This document shows positions 34,236-42,304 of a DNA stretch of 64,000 nucleotides, piece by piece. A program made the translations under genes and the position numbers. Positions within the stretch are counted from its first letter, which is position 1; every line of letters starts with the position of its first letter. Where the stretch lies: the NCBI GenBank assembly GCA_045589035.1, contig JAZNFJ010000083.1, forward strand, positions 1 to 64,000, given 5' to 3'. The notes beneath the pieces were generated by a model, which saw only the letters and a list, made by a program, of their open reading frames with translations, had not been told where the DNA came from and made no database searches. Origin of the DNA: Avoscillospira sp045589035. Its GTDB lineage: Bacteria > Bacillota > Clostridia > Oscillospirales > Oscillospiraceae.

Positions 34236-36051
34236 TTTGCAACAACTCCCTTGCTGCTTGATAAATACCGTCGGCATCAATTCCCAGCAGCTTACGCAGA
34301 GAAGCCGTATCGCCATGGGCCACAATGCCGTTTTTCGTATTTAACAGACGGCTTTGGCAGGAAATGCCATTCTGACTGAGCGCAGCCAGAATTTCCAAAC
34401 CGACTCCGCAAACCTCGGCAGCTTCTTCCACTACCAAAAGTCTGCCTGTTTTTCGGACAGATGTCATAACGTCATCCAGTTTTAAGGGTGCGATCTGATC
34501 CAGCTTGATCACATCTGCTGACAATTTTTCCGCAGCCTCTAAAACAGAGTTAATGGTCGTTCCATAAGATACGATCGTAAGATCGCTGTTGTCAGACAGT
34601 CGATTCGCCCAATGCGCATCCGTATAATTTCCTTCAGCGCCTCTGGGATAGCGAATCGCTACCGGACCTGTGCAATTCAAAGCAGCCTCACGAAGCATTC
34701 TTCTCAGTTCGCCATGGCTGGAAGGACAAAACACCTGCATACCGGGAATCTGCCGCAAGAAGCCCACATCAAACAAACCATGATGGGTCTCTCCGTCCTC
34801 GCCGACAAGACCTGCACGGTCGACGGCAAAGACCGCATGCAAATTCTGCAGAGCAACATCCTCTATGAGCATATCATAAGCTCTCTGCAGGAATGTGGAG
34901 TAGACCGCAAACACGGGGATCAGCCCTTGTTTTGCGGCACCTGCAGCCATTGCGGCTGCATGACCTTCTGCAATGCCCACATCAAAGAAACGGTTGGGAA
35001 ATTTTTTTCCAAATCCATCCAAACCAGTCCCGTGCTCCATTGCAGCGGTAATGCCACAAATTCGCATATCCTCAGCAGCCATGGCAGAAAGTTCCTCGCC
35101 AAAAACCTGTGAGAAATTCTGAGCGCCCTTGGCTGATACCATACCGGTATTGGGATCAAAAGTGCCAACACCATGGAAATCAGAAGGCTGCCCTTCCGCA
35201 GGTGCGTAACCCTTTCCCTTTTTGGTAATGACATGCAAAAGGACAGGCACGCCCATCTCTTTTGCTTGTTGCAGCAGGAATACCAACTGTTCTGTATCAT
35301 GACCGTCCACAGGTCCCAGGTACTCAAATCCCATCTCCTCAAAAATGGTCACACCAAGGAGTTTTTTGCGGAGCCAGGCCTTGCAGCGATGAATGATCGC
35401 ATACAGCCTTCTTCCACCGGGAACCCTCTGGGCAAAACGGCGATATGCCCTTTTAAAGCCGAAATACCCCGGTTTCAGACGAACTTTGGAGAGATGACGG
35501 GCAATGGCACCAACATTCGGAGTGATGGACATGCCATTGTCGTTAAGAACAACAACCAGCGGCTCACCGCTTTCACCGGCGTCGTTGAGGCCTTCATAAG
35601 CAAGGCCGCCAGTCAGCGCACCATCACCCAATACAGCAACGATATCGTAATCTGCGTTCTGCAGGGTTCTGGCTCTGGCCATACCCAAAGCAACCGAAAC
35701 AGAATCAGAGGCATGACCCGCAACGAACGCATCATGCTCACTTTCAGCAGGCTTGGGAAATCCTGCAAGACCGTCCAGCTTGCGAAGGGTCGAAAACTCG
35801 CCTTGCCGTCCGGTCAGAATTTTATGAACATAGGACTGATGTCCCACATCAAACAGCAGTCGATCTTTCTTGGTGTCATAGACCTTGTGCAGTGCAACCG
35901 TCAGTTCAACTACGCCCAGATTGGATGCCAGATGTCCTCCTGTCTGCGCGATATGATGCACAAGAAACGCCCGGATTTCTTCGCACAAAACGCGATCCTG
36001 AGCAGAATCCAACGCAAGAAGATCTTTTCTATCTCTAATGTTTTCCAGCAT
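34225..36051 (-). CDS. dxs: 1-deoxy-D-xylulose-5-phosphate synthase
   Basis: A 608-residue thiamine-diphosphate enzyme. The ThDP motif GDGALTGGLAYEGLNDAG lies at about 140-158, and the transketolase-like C-terminal parts include HGTGLDGFGKKFPNRFFDVGIAEGHA. It condenses pyruvate and glyceraldehyde 3-phosphate at the entry to the MEP pathway. Somewhat shorter than the 620-640 residues usual for the family. It lies directly after oapA, the known order at OLE loci. Confidence 0.96.
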   Translation of the reverse strand: MLENIRDRKDLLALDSAQDRVLCEEIRAFLVHHIAQTGGHLASNLGVVELTVALHKVYDTKKDRLLFDVGHQSYVHKILTGRQGEFSTLRKLDGLAGFPKPAESEHDAFVAGHASDSVSVALGMARARTLQNADYDIVAVLGDGALTGGLAYEGLNDAGESGEPLVVVLNDNGMSITPNVGAIARHLSKVRLKPGYFGFKRAYRRFAQRVPGGRRLYAIIHRCKAWLRKKLLGVTIFEEMGFEYLGPVDGHDTEQLVFLLQQAKEMGVPVLLHVITKKGKGYAPAEGQPSDFHGVGTFDPNTGMVSAKGAQNFSQVFGEELSAMAAEDMRICGITAAMEHGTGLDGFGKKFPNRFFDVGIAEGHAAAMAAGAAKQGLIPVFAVYSTFLQRAYDMLIEDVALQNLHAVFAVDRAGLVGEDGETHHGLFDVGFLRQIPGMQVFCPSSHGELRRMLREAALNCTGPVAIRYPRGAEGNYTDAHWANRLSDNSDLTIVSYGTTINSVLEAAEKLSADVIKLDQIAPLKLDDVMTSVRKTGRLLVVEEAAEVCGVGLEILAALSQNGISCQSRLLNTKNGIVAHGDTASLRKLLGIDADGIYQAARELLQNEK

Positions 36052-36060
36052 AGCTTCCTC

Positions 36061-36657
36061 TTATTTCCGGCCAAACAGCCGAGCAAAAGCCTTCGGAGCA
36101 GATTTCAGACCATAAATCAGTCTGGAAGCTGCCAATATGATCGTCGTAGCATTATTCATGGCAATGGATTTGCCGAATGCCTTGCCGCCAACTGTAAGGC
36201 CGGCTACAAATGCAGACATCAACAGTTGTATCATGCTGGCCAAGGTCGGCTTCATATCCATAACAGCTCTGGCAGCAATGACCGCCGCTGCAGAACCGGA
36301 TACAACGCCACAAATATCGCCAACGACATCGTTACAAAAAGAAGAAACACGTTCTGCACGGCGAACCAAACGGATAGCGATTACCGCCTCAGGCATCTTC
36401 TTCGCTGCCATGGAATGAAAAGGCTTCTCCTCAGCTGCGGTAACTGACATACCAATGATGTCAAAGACAATACCCAGCAAAACAATTGCCAATAGCACCA
36501 CAAAAGACAATGCCATACCGCCGGCAGTCAGAACCTCATTTGACAAAAAGGACATGGCCGCAGAAATGCCAATGGTAATGCCAAATATTGTAGAGATCCA
36601 TTTCCAGTCCGGCTTGATCCGAATGGATTTAGACTTTTTCTTTCTGGTCTTTTTCAC
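36061..36657 (-). CDS. oapA: OapA-like OLE RNA-associated membrane protein
   Basis: A 198-residue protein. A very basic N-terminus (KKTRKKKSKSIR) is followed by two hydrophobic segments (about 20-38 and 43-70), a cytoplasmic-looking block with HSMAAKKMPEAVIAI and CNDVVGDICG, and further hydrophobic stretches (about 115-133 and 140-158). The D110-x3-D114 pair resembles the DxxxD motif reported for OapA, and such proteins are often misannotated as CorB/Mg-transport-like. The start is GTG 36655-36657, 6 bases after GGAGG. It sits between the putative OLE RNA and dxs, the defining OapA position. The call rests on motif memory plus synteny. Confidence 0.8.
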   Translation of the reverse strand: MKKTRKKKSKSIRIKPDWKWISTIFGITIGISAAMSFLSNEVLTAGGMALSFVVLLAIVLLGIVFDIIGMSVTAAEEKPFHSMAAKKMPEAVIAIRLVRRAERVSSFCNDVVGDICGVVSGSAAAVIAARAVMDMKPTLASMIQLLMSAFVAGLTVGGKAFGKSIAMNNATTIILAASRLIYGLKSAPKAFARLFGRK

Positions 36658-36704
36658 GGGTTTCCTCCAATAATTACAAAGAAATAATGGCAACAGATGA
36701 GATT

Positions 36705-37325
36705 AATCTTACGGCTTAGGTCGGGTAGGTTTTCCCCGGAAGCTGCTCCCCGTCGCCGGTTGAGTGGTTTCCCATTAAAGCCTCCGTCTTTCCGTTGCCG
36801 AAAAAGCAACCCGATTGCCACTTAGTCCGTACTGCAGTCCCTCATCTGTTCCGTAATAAGACGGTCTAGGTGATTTCCACCACAGCGCCCTCCGACTCTT
36901 ATCCTCTTTTGCAAACAGGCTTTCAAGAGGCAATATCACGCTTCGCCCCTGGCCAGGGGTCTGCGTGCTTCGCTCCTCTATCCCGAACTGTCCACGCAAG
37001 GCAGGCTACTCTGCACACAGCGGAAAACCGAATGTCCATTCCACCGCAATGCAGGTTCACATCCTGAGTCGTACAAAAGTCGTTTACCGCAAGGGAGTGC
37101 GCTTTTGCACAAGATCAGGTCTCCGCAGAAAGAGGGTCGAAATCTCCATGCCATTGGAGGTCGCCCTTTTTCCGCAGGCGTAGCAACTACGCCTCCCCAC
37201 AGCACCCACCCCAAACTGGGCGTAAGAAGCAGGCACCACGGGTTTCACAGTTATGCCCTTTAAAGGATTTTTAGGCCCTTCCTGGGAGCCGGCAGCGCTG
37301 ACTAGAATACCGCGCCATTAAATCA
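36705..37325 (-). ncRNA. ole: OLE RNA (ornate large extremophilic RNA), about 620 nt
   Basis: A 620-base stretch without a credible gene, on the minus strand between xseB and oapA-dxs. It is rich in stable hairpins, for example GGCGTAG-TTG-CTACGCC (about 37182-37198) and the palindrome CCCCTGGCCAGGGG (about 36947-36960). OLE RNAs are about 610 nt and lie just upstream of oapA in the xseAB/ispA-OLE-oapA-dxs-tlyA-nadK-argR-recN string, which is the order seen here. The RNA forms a membrane ribonucleoprotein with OapA and is linked to alcohol, cold and Mg tolerance in Bacillus halodurans. The 5' end follows an extended -10 promoter; the 3' end (about 36705) is approximate. Confidence 0.82.
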
Positions 37326-37331
37326 CAGATT

Positions 37332-37360
37332 ATTGTATCACAATATTCATGAATATACAA
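37332..37360 (-). promoter_or_regulatory. Promoter of the OLE RNA
   Basis: Minus strand TTGTAT (37355-37360), a 17-base spacer and an extended -10, TGaTACAAT (-10 at 37332-37337). Initiation falls near 37325, after the xseB terminator. Confidence 0.75.
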
Positions 37361-37376
37361 GAGATATTCGTCCAAA

Positions 37377-37412
37377 AAAGCACACACTTCAATGGTTGAA
37401 GTGTGTGCTTTT
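37377..37412 (-). terminator. Terminator of the nusB-xseAB unit
   Basis: A stem of about 16 bp (AAAAGCACACACTTCA and complement, short loop) directly after the xseB stop, followed on the minus strand by TTTTTT. Confidence 0.9.
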
Positions 37413-37415
37413 CAA

Positions 37416-37646
37416 TCAGTTTTCTGCATCAAATGGAAGTTCGACAGGCGCTCCATCCGCGCCCTTCATCAGACGCACGACTTTCTGCTCCGCCTCATCC
37501 AACAGTCTGGTACAAGCAGCAGCCAGGGCAGTACCTTCTTCAAACATCTTCATGGATTCTTCCAAAGAAGCACTTCCCTCTTCCATTTTTCTGACAATTT
37601 CTTCCAACCGTCCAATGGACTTTTCAAAGCTTTCACTCTTCGCCAT
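37416..37646 (-). CDS. xseB: Exodeoxyribonuclease VII small subunit
   Basis: A 76-residue helical protein with the XseB pattern SFEKSIGRLEEIVRKMEEG and SLEESMKMFEEGTAL. It binds XseA to form ExoVII, which degrades single-stranded DNA. Overlaps xseA by 14 bases. Confidence 0.95.
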   Translation of the reverse strand: MAKSESFEKSIGRLEEIVRKMEEGSASLEESMKMFEEGTALAAACTRLLDEAEQKVVRLMKGADGAPVELPFDAEN

Positions 37647-38853
37647 AACGCTCTCCTTCTACAGTGTCCACAACAGCCTGCAGCTGACCGTTTCTAAGAA
37701 CCACCGAAATCCGATCACCGGTATGCACCTCAGCTGCATCGGCAAGCACGCATCCAGCTTCATTTTTAACCACAGAATAGCCGCGGGAAAGTACTTTCAG
37801 AGGACTCATTGCATCCATAGCAGCCGCAAGCCTGATCAAATCCTGCTTCTTACAGGACAGTTGCTGCCGTGCGGCAGCAAAAAGCTGCTTCTGCTGATGG
37901 TCTGCAAGAAGTCTTAAATCCTGAATATAATTCAGTGGACTCTGCAGCACACGGCTGTTCTTCAGCCGCTGCAGTTTGCCCTTCTCAAATTCAAATTTCC
38001 CATGCAAAGCTCGCTGCATGCGAACCTCCATAGACTGGAGCTTCTGCCGCAGTTCCATTTGGTCCGGCACCGCAAGTTCCGCTGCATTGGATGGCGTTGC
38101 AGCACGCAGGTCAGCCACATAGTCAGAAATGGTCACATCCGGTTCGTGACCAACGGCAGAAATGACAGGGATCTCAGACTGATAAATGGCATAGGCTACA
38201 CGTTCATCGTTAAAAGCCCATAAGTCTTCCATCGATCCGCCGCCGCGACCGGTAATAATCAGATCCGCAAGGCCAAATCGGTTTACATAACGAATAGCAC
38301 CACTGATTTCCGCAGGTGCTTCCATACCCTGCACCCGGACAGGCAGCAGAATAATCTTGGAAACAGGATACCGTTTTCCCAGTATCCGCAGCATATCGTG
38401 AATTGCCGCACCGGCAGCGGAGGTAATAATGGCAATTCTCTGGGGATACACAGGCAGCGGTTTTTTATGCGCAGGATCAAACAGTCCTTCCGCCTGAAGT
38501 TTTGCTTTCAGCTGTTCAAATGCCACATGCAGATCGCCTGCGCCTTCCGGCATCATAGATTCGCAGTAAAGCTGATAGGCGCCATCTCTTGGGAACACTG
38601 TTATGCGACCGGCAACCAGCACTTTCATTCCGTTCTCCGGTCGAAACCGCAGGCGCATAGCACTCCCTTTGAACATGACGCATCGCATAGCACCTTCCGC
38701 ATCTTTCAAGGTGAAGTAGTGATGCCCCGATGGATAGACCTTATAATTACTCAGTTCACCGCTGACACAAACATTGGTCAACCGTGTATCCCGATCCAGC
38801 AGCGACTTGATGTATTGATTGATCTGAGAAACCGTATATACAGCAGCTTCCAT
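37633..38853 (-). CDS. xseA: Exodeoxyribonuclease VII large subunit
   Basis: A 406-residue protein with N-terminal OB-fold (YTVSQINQYIKSLLD...GELSNYK), the catalytic block RIAIITSAAGAAIHDML, IITGRGGGSMEDLWAFNDE and SAVGHEPD, then a coiled-coil C-terminal third. The ATG at 38853 with GGAGG 9 bases upstream overlaps the previous stop by one base; a longer frame is an extension into that gene. Confidence 0.96.
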   Translation of the reverse strand: MEAAVYTVSQINQYIKSLLDRDTRLTNVCVSGELSNYKVYPSGHHYFTLKDAEGAMRCVMFKGSAMRLRFRPENGMKVLVAGRITVFPRDGAYQLYCESMMPEGAGDLHVAFEQLKAKLQAEGLFDPAHKKPLPVYPQRIAIITSAAGAAIHDMLRILGKRYPVSKIILLPVRVQGMEAPAEISGAIRYVNRFGLADLIITGRGGGSMEDLWAFNDERVAYAIYQSEIPVISAVGHEPDVTISDYVADLRAATPSNAAELAVPDQMELRQKLQSMEVRMQRALHGKFEFEKGKLQRLKNSRVLQSPLNYIQDLRLLADHQQKQLFAAARQQLSCKKQDLIRLAAAMDAMSPLKVLSRGYSVVKNEAGCVLADAAEVHTGDRISVVLRNGQLQAVVDTVEGERYGEE

Positions 38854-39776
38854 TAAATCGATGCCTCCTGCAGCCAGGTAAGTACAGCGATTCCTGCAGC
38901 ATTGTCTGTTGACAGCGCTGGCTGTGCAAAGACGCAGTTCATTCCTTCGCACCGTTTCCGCAACATGGAGTTCGATGCCACACCACCGGAGAATACCACC
39001 GGTAAGCCGGGATATTTTCGTTCCGCATCGGCAGTGGCGCGGATAATCACATCGCAAACGGAAGCCATTGAATAAGCAGCAGTTTCCTCCGGACTGTGAT
39101 CGCCAGAGAACTCGCGCACCTTGTTTTCCAGGCCAGATAGAGAAAAGTAACAGTCGCTTGTCTTCACTTTAAAGAACTTCGGCTTCTCCACCTGAGAAGA
39201 AAGTGCATCCAGGGCCTTTCCTGCAGGAAACTGCAATTCCAGCAGTTTTCCGGTTCGATCTACGATCTGCCCGGCAGAAATATCGCTGCTGCCGCCGATT
39301 ACAGTCGCCTTGACATTCTTCCCCTCCGGCTCAACCAAAAGCAGTTCTGTTGTACCGCCCGACAAGTGCCATGCCAGATGGGGCTGCTCCATCAGATCCA
39401 TGCGATTGGCTGACCACAATGCAGCAGCAATATGGCCCTGTTGATGCGAGAACGCATAACAGGGCACACCAAGAGCCGCTGCCATGGTTTCAGCAGCGGA
39501 AACACCTGCCAAAAAGCAGGGCATATACGATCCTTCCACCGCACGGGGTCTGGTACTGACACCGATAGCGCGGATTTCGGAGCGATTTTGAGAATTGAAC
39601 AACTGATGGGCCAACTCCGGCAATCTTTTGACATGGGCAAACACTGCATCACTCTGACGCAGCCCCAGTTCACCCTGCTTCACATCCAGAAGTCGGGATC
39701 TGTTTTCTACAGTTACACCATCAAAAGAAGCGATGGAGGTGGTGTAATTACTGGTATCAAAGCCAAGAACAATCAT
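38853..39776 (-). CDS. Kae1/TsaD-like ASKHA paralogue
   Basis: A 307-residue protein of the TsaD/Kae1/YgjD superfamily: VLGFDTSNYTTSIA at the N-terminus, the metal-binding HQQGH (HxxxH) and the C-terminal VFSGGVASNSMLR. It is shorter than true TsaD (about 340), and its sequence around the HxxxH differs from the usual HxEGH, so I read it as the paralogue found beside xseA/nusB in Clostridia. A role in t6A synthesis cannot be assumed. Overlaps nusB by four bases. Confidence 0.8.
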   Translation of the reverse strand: MIVLGFDTSNYTTSIASFDGVTVENRSRLLDVKQGELGLRQSDAVFAHVKRLPELAHQLFNSQNRSEIRAIGVSTRPRAVEGSYMPCFLAGVSAAETMAAALGVPCYAFSHQQGHIAAALWSANRMDLMEQPHLAWHLSGGTTELLLVEPEGKNVKATVIGGSSDISAGQIVDRTGKLLELQFPAGKALDALSSQVEKPKFFKVKTSDCYFSLSGLENKVREFSGDHSPEETAAYSMASVCDVIIRATADAERKYPGLPVVFSGGVASNSMLRKRCEGMNCVFAQPALSTDNAAGIAVLTWLQEASI

Positions 39777-40222
39777 GCCTGTTCCATCTCGCGGGCAAAG
39801 GAGCCGAGAATGCCATTCACAAAGGAAACAACCTCTTCATCCTCATACTTACGGGTCAATTCTACAGCCTCATTGATTGCAGAACTGACAGGAACGTCCT
39901 CTACATACAAAGCTTCATACATTGCCACATGAAGAATAGCGCGGGCAACCTTGGAAATGCGGGAAACACTCCAGTTGATGGCATACTTGGAGATGTAGCC
40001 ATCCAGCTCTTCCTGCTTTTCCTGAATACCCCGCACGACCTGACGGATGTACTCCATCTGCTTTTCATTGGGCCGTTCTGCATAGATATCCGTTTCCTGG
40101 GCCAAGCTGTCATAGTACACCGGCTCCATGGTTGCTTCCACCAGCTGTTCAGCGGAATCCTCGGTAAAATTCATTTCAAAAATCAGATGTGCCACGATCT
40201 CTCTGGCATTGGTTCTTGTCAT
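39773..40222 (-). CDS. nusB: Transcription antitermination factor NusB
   Basis: A 149-residue all-helical protein with AREIVAHLIFEMNF at the N-terminus and VPVSSAINEAVELTRKY...SFVNGILGSFA near the C-terminus. It acts with NusE in rRNA antitermination. AAGGAG precedes the ATG, and a TATAAT box lies about 30 bases upstream after the asp23 terminator. Confidence 0.95.
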   Translation of the reverse strand: MTRTNAREIVAHLIFEMNFTEDSAEQLVEATMEPVYYDSLAQETDIYAERPNEKQMEYIRQVVRGIQEKQEELDGYISKYAINWSVSRISKVARAILHVAMYEALYVEDVPVSSAINEAVELTRKYEDEEVVSFVNGILGSFAREMEQA

Positions 40223-40272
40223 ATTGGTTCTCCTTGGAATTTACTATGGCTTTATTATAACGGCTGCAACGA

Positions 40273-40311
40273 AAAAAATAAACCCTTTGTTTCTACAAAG
40301 GGTTTATTTTT
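40273..40311 (-). terminator. Terminator of the spoIIIA/asp23 unit
   Basis: AAAAATAAACCCTTTGT and its perfect complement with loop TTCT; on the minus strand the stem ends in TTTTTTT. Confidence 0.92.
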
Positions 40312-40312
40312 C

Positions 40313-40690
40313 TTATTTTTTACCGGTTTTCGGCACAGAGATACCGCCGACACTGACATTGACATCCTTCACAGGACGACCGGTGGTGGATTCAACGGCA
40401 GAAACTACAGCTTCCTGCACCGCCTTGGCCACATCCACGACAGAATGACCGTACAGGACGATAATATAGCAGTCAATGGAGATCTCGTCGTCCTCAGTAA
40501 TCTCCACGCGAACATCGCGGTTCACAGCCTTCTTTGCCAGCTTGGTCAGTTCGGTACCGGAACTGCCCAATCCATACACACCTTCCACATCCAAAGCTGC
40601 CATGGAAGCAATGGAAACAATGACATCCTCAGAGATCTGAATGGAACCATTCTCCAACTGCTGAGAGATATATTCTTTATTTTCACTCAT
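40313..40690 (-). CDS. Asp23/Gls24 family envelope stress protein
   Basis: A 125-residue protein with IQISEDVIVSIASMAALDVEGVYGLGS and GRPVKDVNVSVGGISV, typical of Asp23/Gls24 (DUF322). Such proteins sit at the membrane and respond to envelope stress. The ATG at 40690 has GGAGG upstream. It is the gene usually found between spoIIIAH and nusB at this conserved locus. Confidence 0.93.
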   Translation of the reverse strand: MSENKEYISQQLENGSIQISEDVIVSIASMAALDVEGVYGLGSSGTELTKLAKKAVNRDVRVEITEDDEISIDCYIIVLYGHSVVDVAKAVQEAVVSAVESTTGRPVKDVNVSVGGISVPKTGKK

Positions 40691-40751
40691 AACGAATTCC
40701 TCCGAATACAATGACTTTTCATCATTGTACCACAAATTGAGAAAAACGCAA

Positions 40752-41291
40752 CTATTTTACCTCAATGATCCGAATTTCGTCCAGAGAATAGTCCGTCTGC
40801 GTCGTTACTAGATCAGAAATCAGAGCAACATCTGCCTCTGCAAGTCCCTCAGCCGGGGCAGAAACCGCAATATGAATATTATCCTCACTCATATAGACCA
40901 CGCAATCCTCATAGCCCTTTGCAATCACAAGGCTTTCCACCTGAGATTCCGCCAGAGCATCTCCTACGATGGCATCCAGAGAGGTAGCAGCAGCCGCTGT
41001 GGCAGTGGTGTCATCTTCATACGTCAGGGTCTGCTGGAGCAATTCCACCGCACTATCCCTGGACTCCTGGCGAGTTAGGCGGATCTGTGCAAAATTGTCT
41101 GTGGGCATATTGGATACCGTGTTTGCTTCCTCCATTAGTGCGATTTCCGCTGTATTCATCACCTGTTCGGCATCCAGCGTGTCCAGAAGATCCACGGGCT
41201 GATTCTGCGCAGCGCTCCAGTTGAGATACACACCGGCACAGATCAGTACCAGTACAGTTGCCACAATGGCATTTCGTTTCCAAGTTTTCAT
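40752..41291 (-). CDS. spoIIIAH: Stage III sporulation protein AH
   Basis: A 179-residue protein with one N-terminal membrane anchor (about 7-25) and an EscJ/PrgK-like ring-building domain in its C-terminal half. It is the mother-cell partner of SpoIIQ in the channel joining mother cell and forespore. Last gene of the spoIIIA series; order supports the call. Confidence 0.92.
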   Translation of the reverse strand: MKTWKRNAIVATVLVLICAGVYLNWSAAQNQPVDLLDTLDAEQVMNTAEIALMEEANTVSNMPTDNFAQIRLTRQESRDSAVELLQQTLTYEDDTTATAAAATSLDAIVGDALAESQVESLVIAKGYEDCVVYMSEDNIHIAVSAPAEGLAEADVALISDLVTTQTDYSLDEIRIIEVK

Positions 41292-41303
41292 GTTGCGTTC
41301 CTC

Positions 41304-41825
41304 CTAATTATCTTTCATTTTGATCACACTAATTTTATCGCTGCCAAGGCCTGTCAGATCCGCAACTGCCTGTGTAATCTGCAGTCTGACCGATGCGCTG
41401 TCTGCACCCTGGCATATAATCAAAGCACCCTGATAAGTTGGATACCGGGTATAAACCGTAATCGGCTTCTCCCCTTTTGTGTCATCTGTCACCAAGACAG
41501 TTTCCGTTTCTGTTTCCTCGCTGTTATCCTGCTGCCGGAAGCGGCTGTCAGTCTGATATTGATAGGATGGACCTGTTTCCAACGATAGCAGTACATCCAC
41601 CTTACCGACGCCATCCATTTTTTCAAGGATAGACGCTATTTTTTCCTCCAACGGCAGTTCCCGCTGCTCACTTTCAGACGGTTCTGATACAACAGCAGGT
41701 TCGCTCTTCTTTTCATTCTTCTGAGGAATCAGCATCAGAATGACTCCCAAAAGCAGCACCAATCCGGTGTATTTGTACTTGTTCAGTTTTTTCAGCAACC
41801 CGCTTATACGATCATTGCCTGTCAT
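41304..41825 (-). CDS. spoIIIAG: Stage III sporulation protein AG
   Basis: A 173-residue protein with a membrane anchor (about 21-36) and a secretin-ring-like extracytoplasmic domain with GKVDVLLSLETG and YQGALIICQGADSASVRLQI. It forms the large ring of the feeding-tube channel. The ATG at 41825 overlaps spoIIIAF by four bases; an upstream in-frame extension is spurious. Confidence 0.92.
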   Translation of the reverse strand: MTGNDRISGLLKKLNKYKYTGLVLLLGVILMLIPQKNEKKSEPAVVSEPSESEQRELPLEEKIASILEKMDGVGKVDVLLSLETGPSYQYQTDSRFRQQDNSEETETETVLVTDDTKGEKPITVYTRYPTYQGALIICQGADSASVRLQITQAVADLTGLGSDKISVIKMKDN

Positions 41826-42304
41826 CGAAGCCGCCACTCCTGTCTTTGGGATGGGATCCCCATATCTGCCCGTATGCAGTCCATCAGAGCCGTTCGCTGC
41901 TGCAGAGAAGCCCTGCCTGTCAGCACAACTGATACCGGACATGGATTATCTTCATCTTCACTGAGTGTAATATCCACCTCCAGATCAGCACCCAGTTCAT
42001 TGGCTTTGTCCCATATATATTCCTCGCAGTTCTGCTTTATGATATCTGCCAACAGATCGTTTTCTGGCTGAAAAGTCTGAACTTCGGTCTGCAAGGTTTC
42101 GTTGGCAACCCGCATAAAGGAGCGTGCCAAACCATCGAAGTCTATATCAACTACCGGGGATAAAACAACAATGACAATCAGCAAGCCCCCCACAAATGTG
42201 CAAATTCGATTGACTGCTCCCTTTGGCAGAAGCGTCTGCACCACGCTCAACAGCATTGCCACTGCAGAAACGGACAGTAAGTATCTACCAATTACATTTG
42301 TCAT
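41822..42304 (-). CDS. spoIIIAF: Stage III sporulation protein AF
   Basis: A 160-residue protein with two N-terminal membrane segments (about 5-25 and 32-52, the second with FVGGLLIVIVVLSPVVDIDF) and a C-terminal ring-building-motif domain. The ATG at 42304 overlaps the spoIIIAE stop by four bases. Confidence 0.9.
   Translation of the reverse strand: MTNVIGRYLLSVSAVAMLLSVVQTLLPKGAVNRICTFVGGLLIVIVVLSPVVDIDFDGLARSFMRVANETLQTEVQTFQPENDLLADIIKQNCEEYIWDKANELGADLEVDITLSEDEDNPCPVSVVLTGRASLQQRTALMDCIRADMGIPSQRQEWRLR

Noticed and set aside
36775..37214. Open frames of 65-78 codons on both strands inside the 620-nt gap
   Set aside because: They overlap each other, lack ribosome sites and have compositions rich in Arg, Cys and Trp. 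The region is better explained as OLE RNA.
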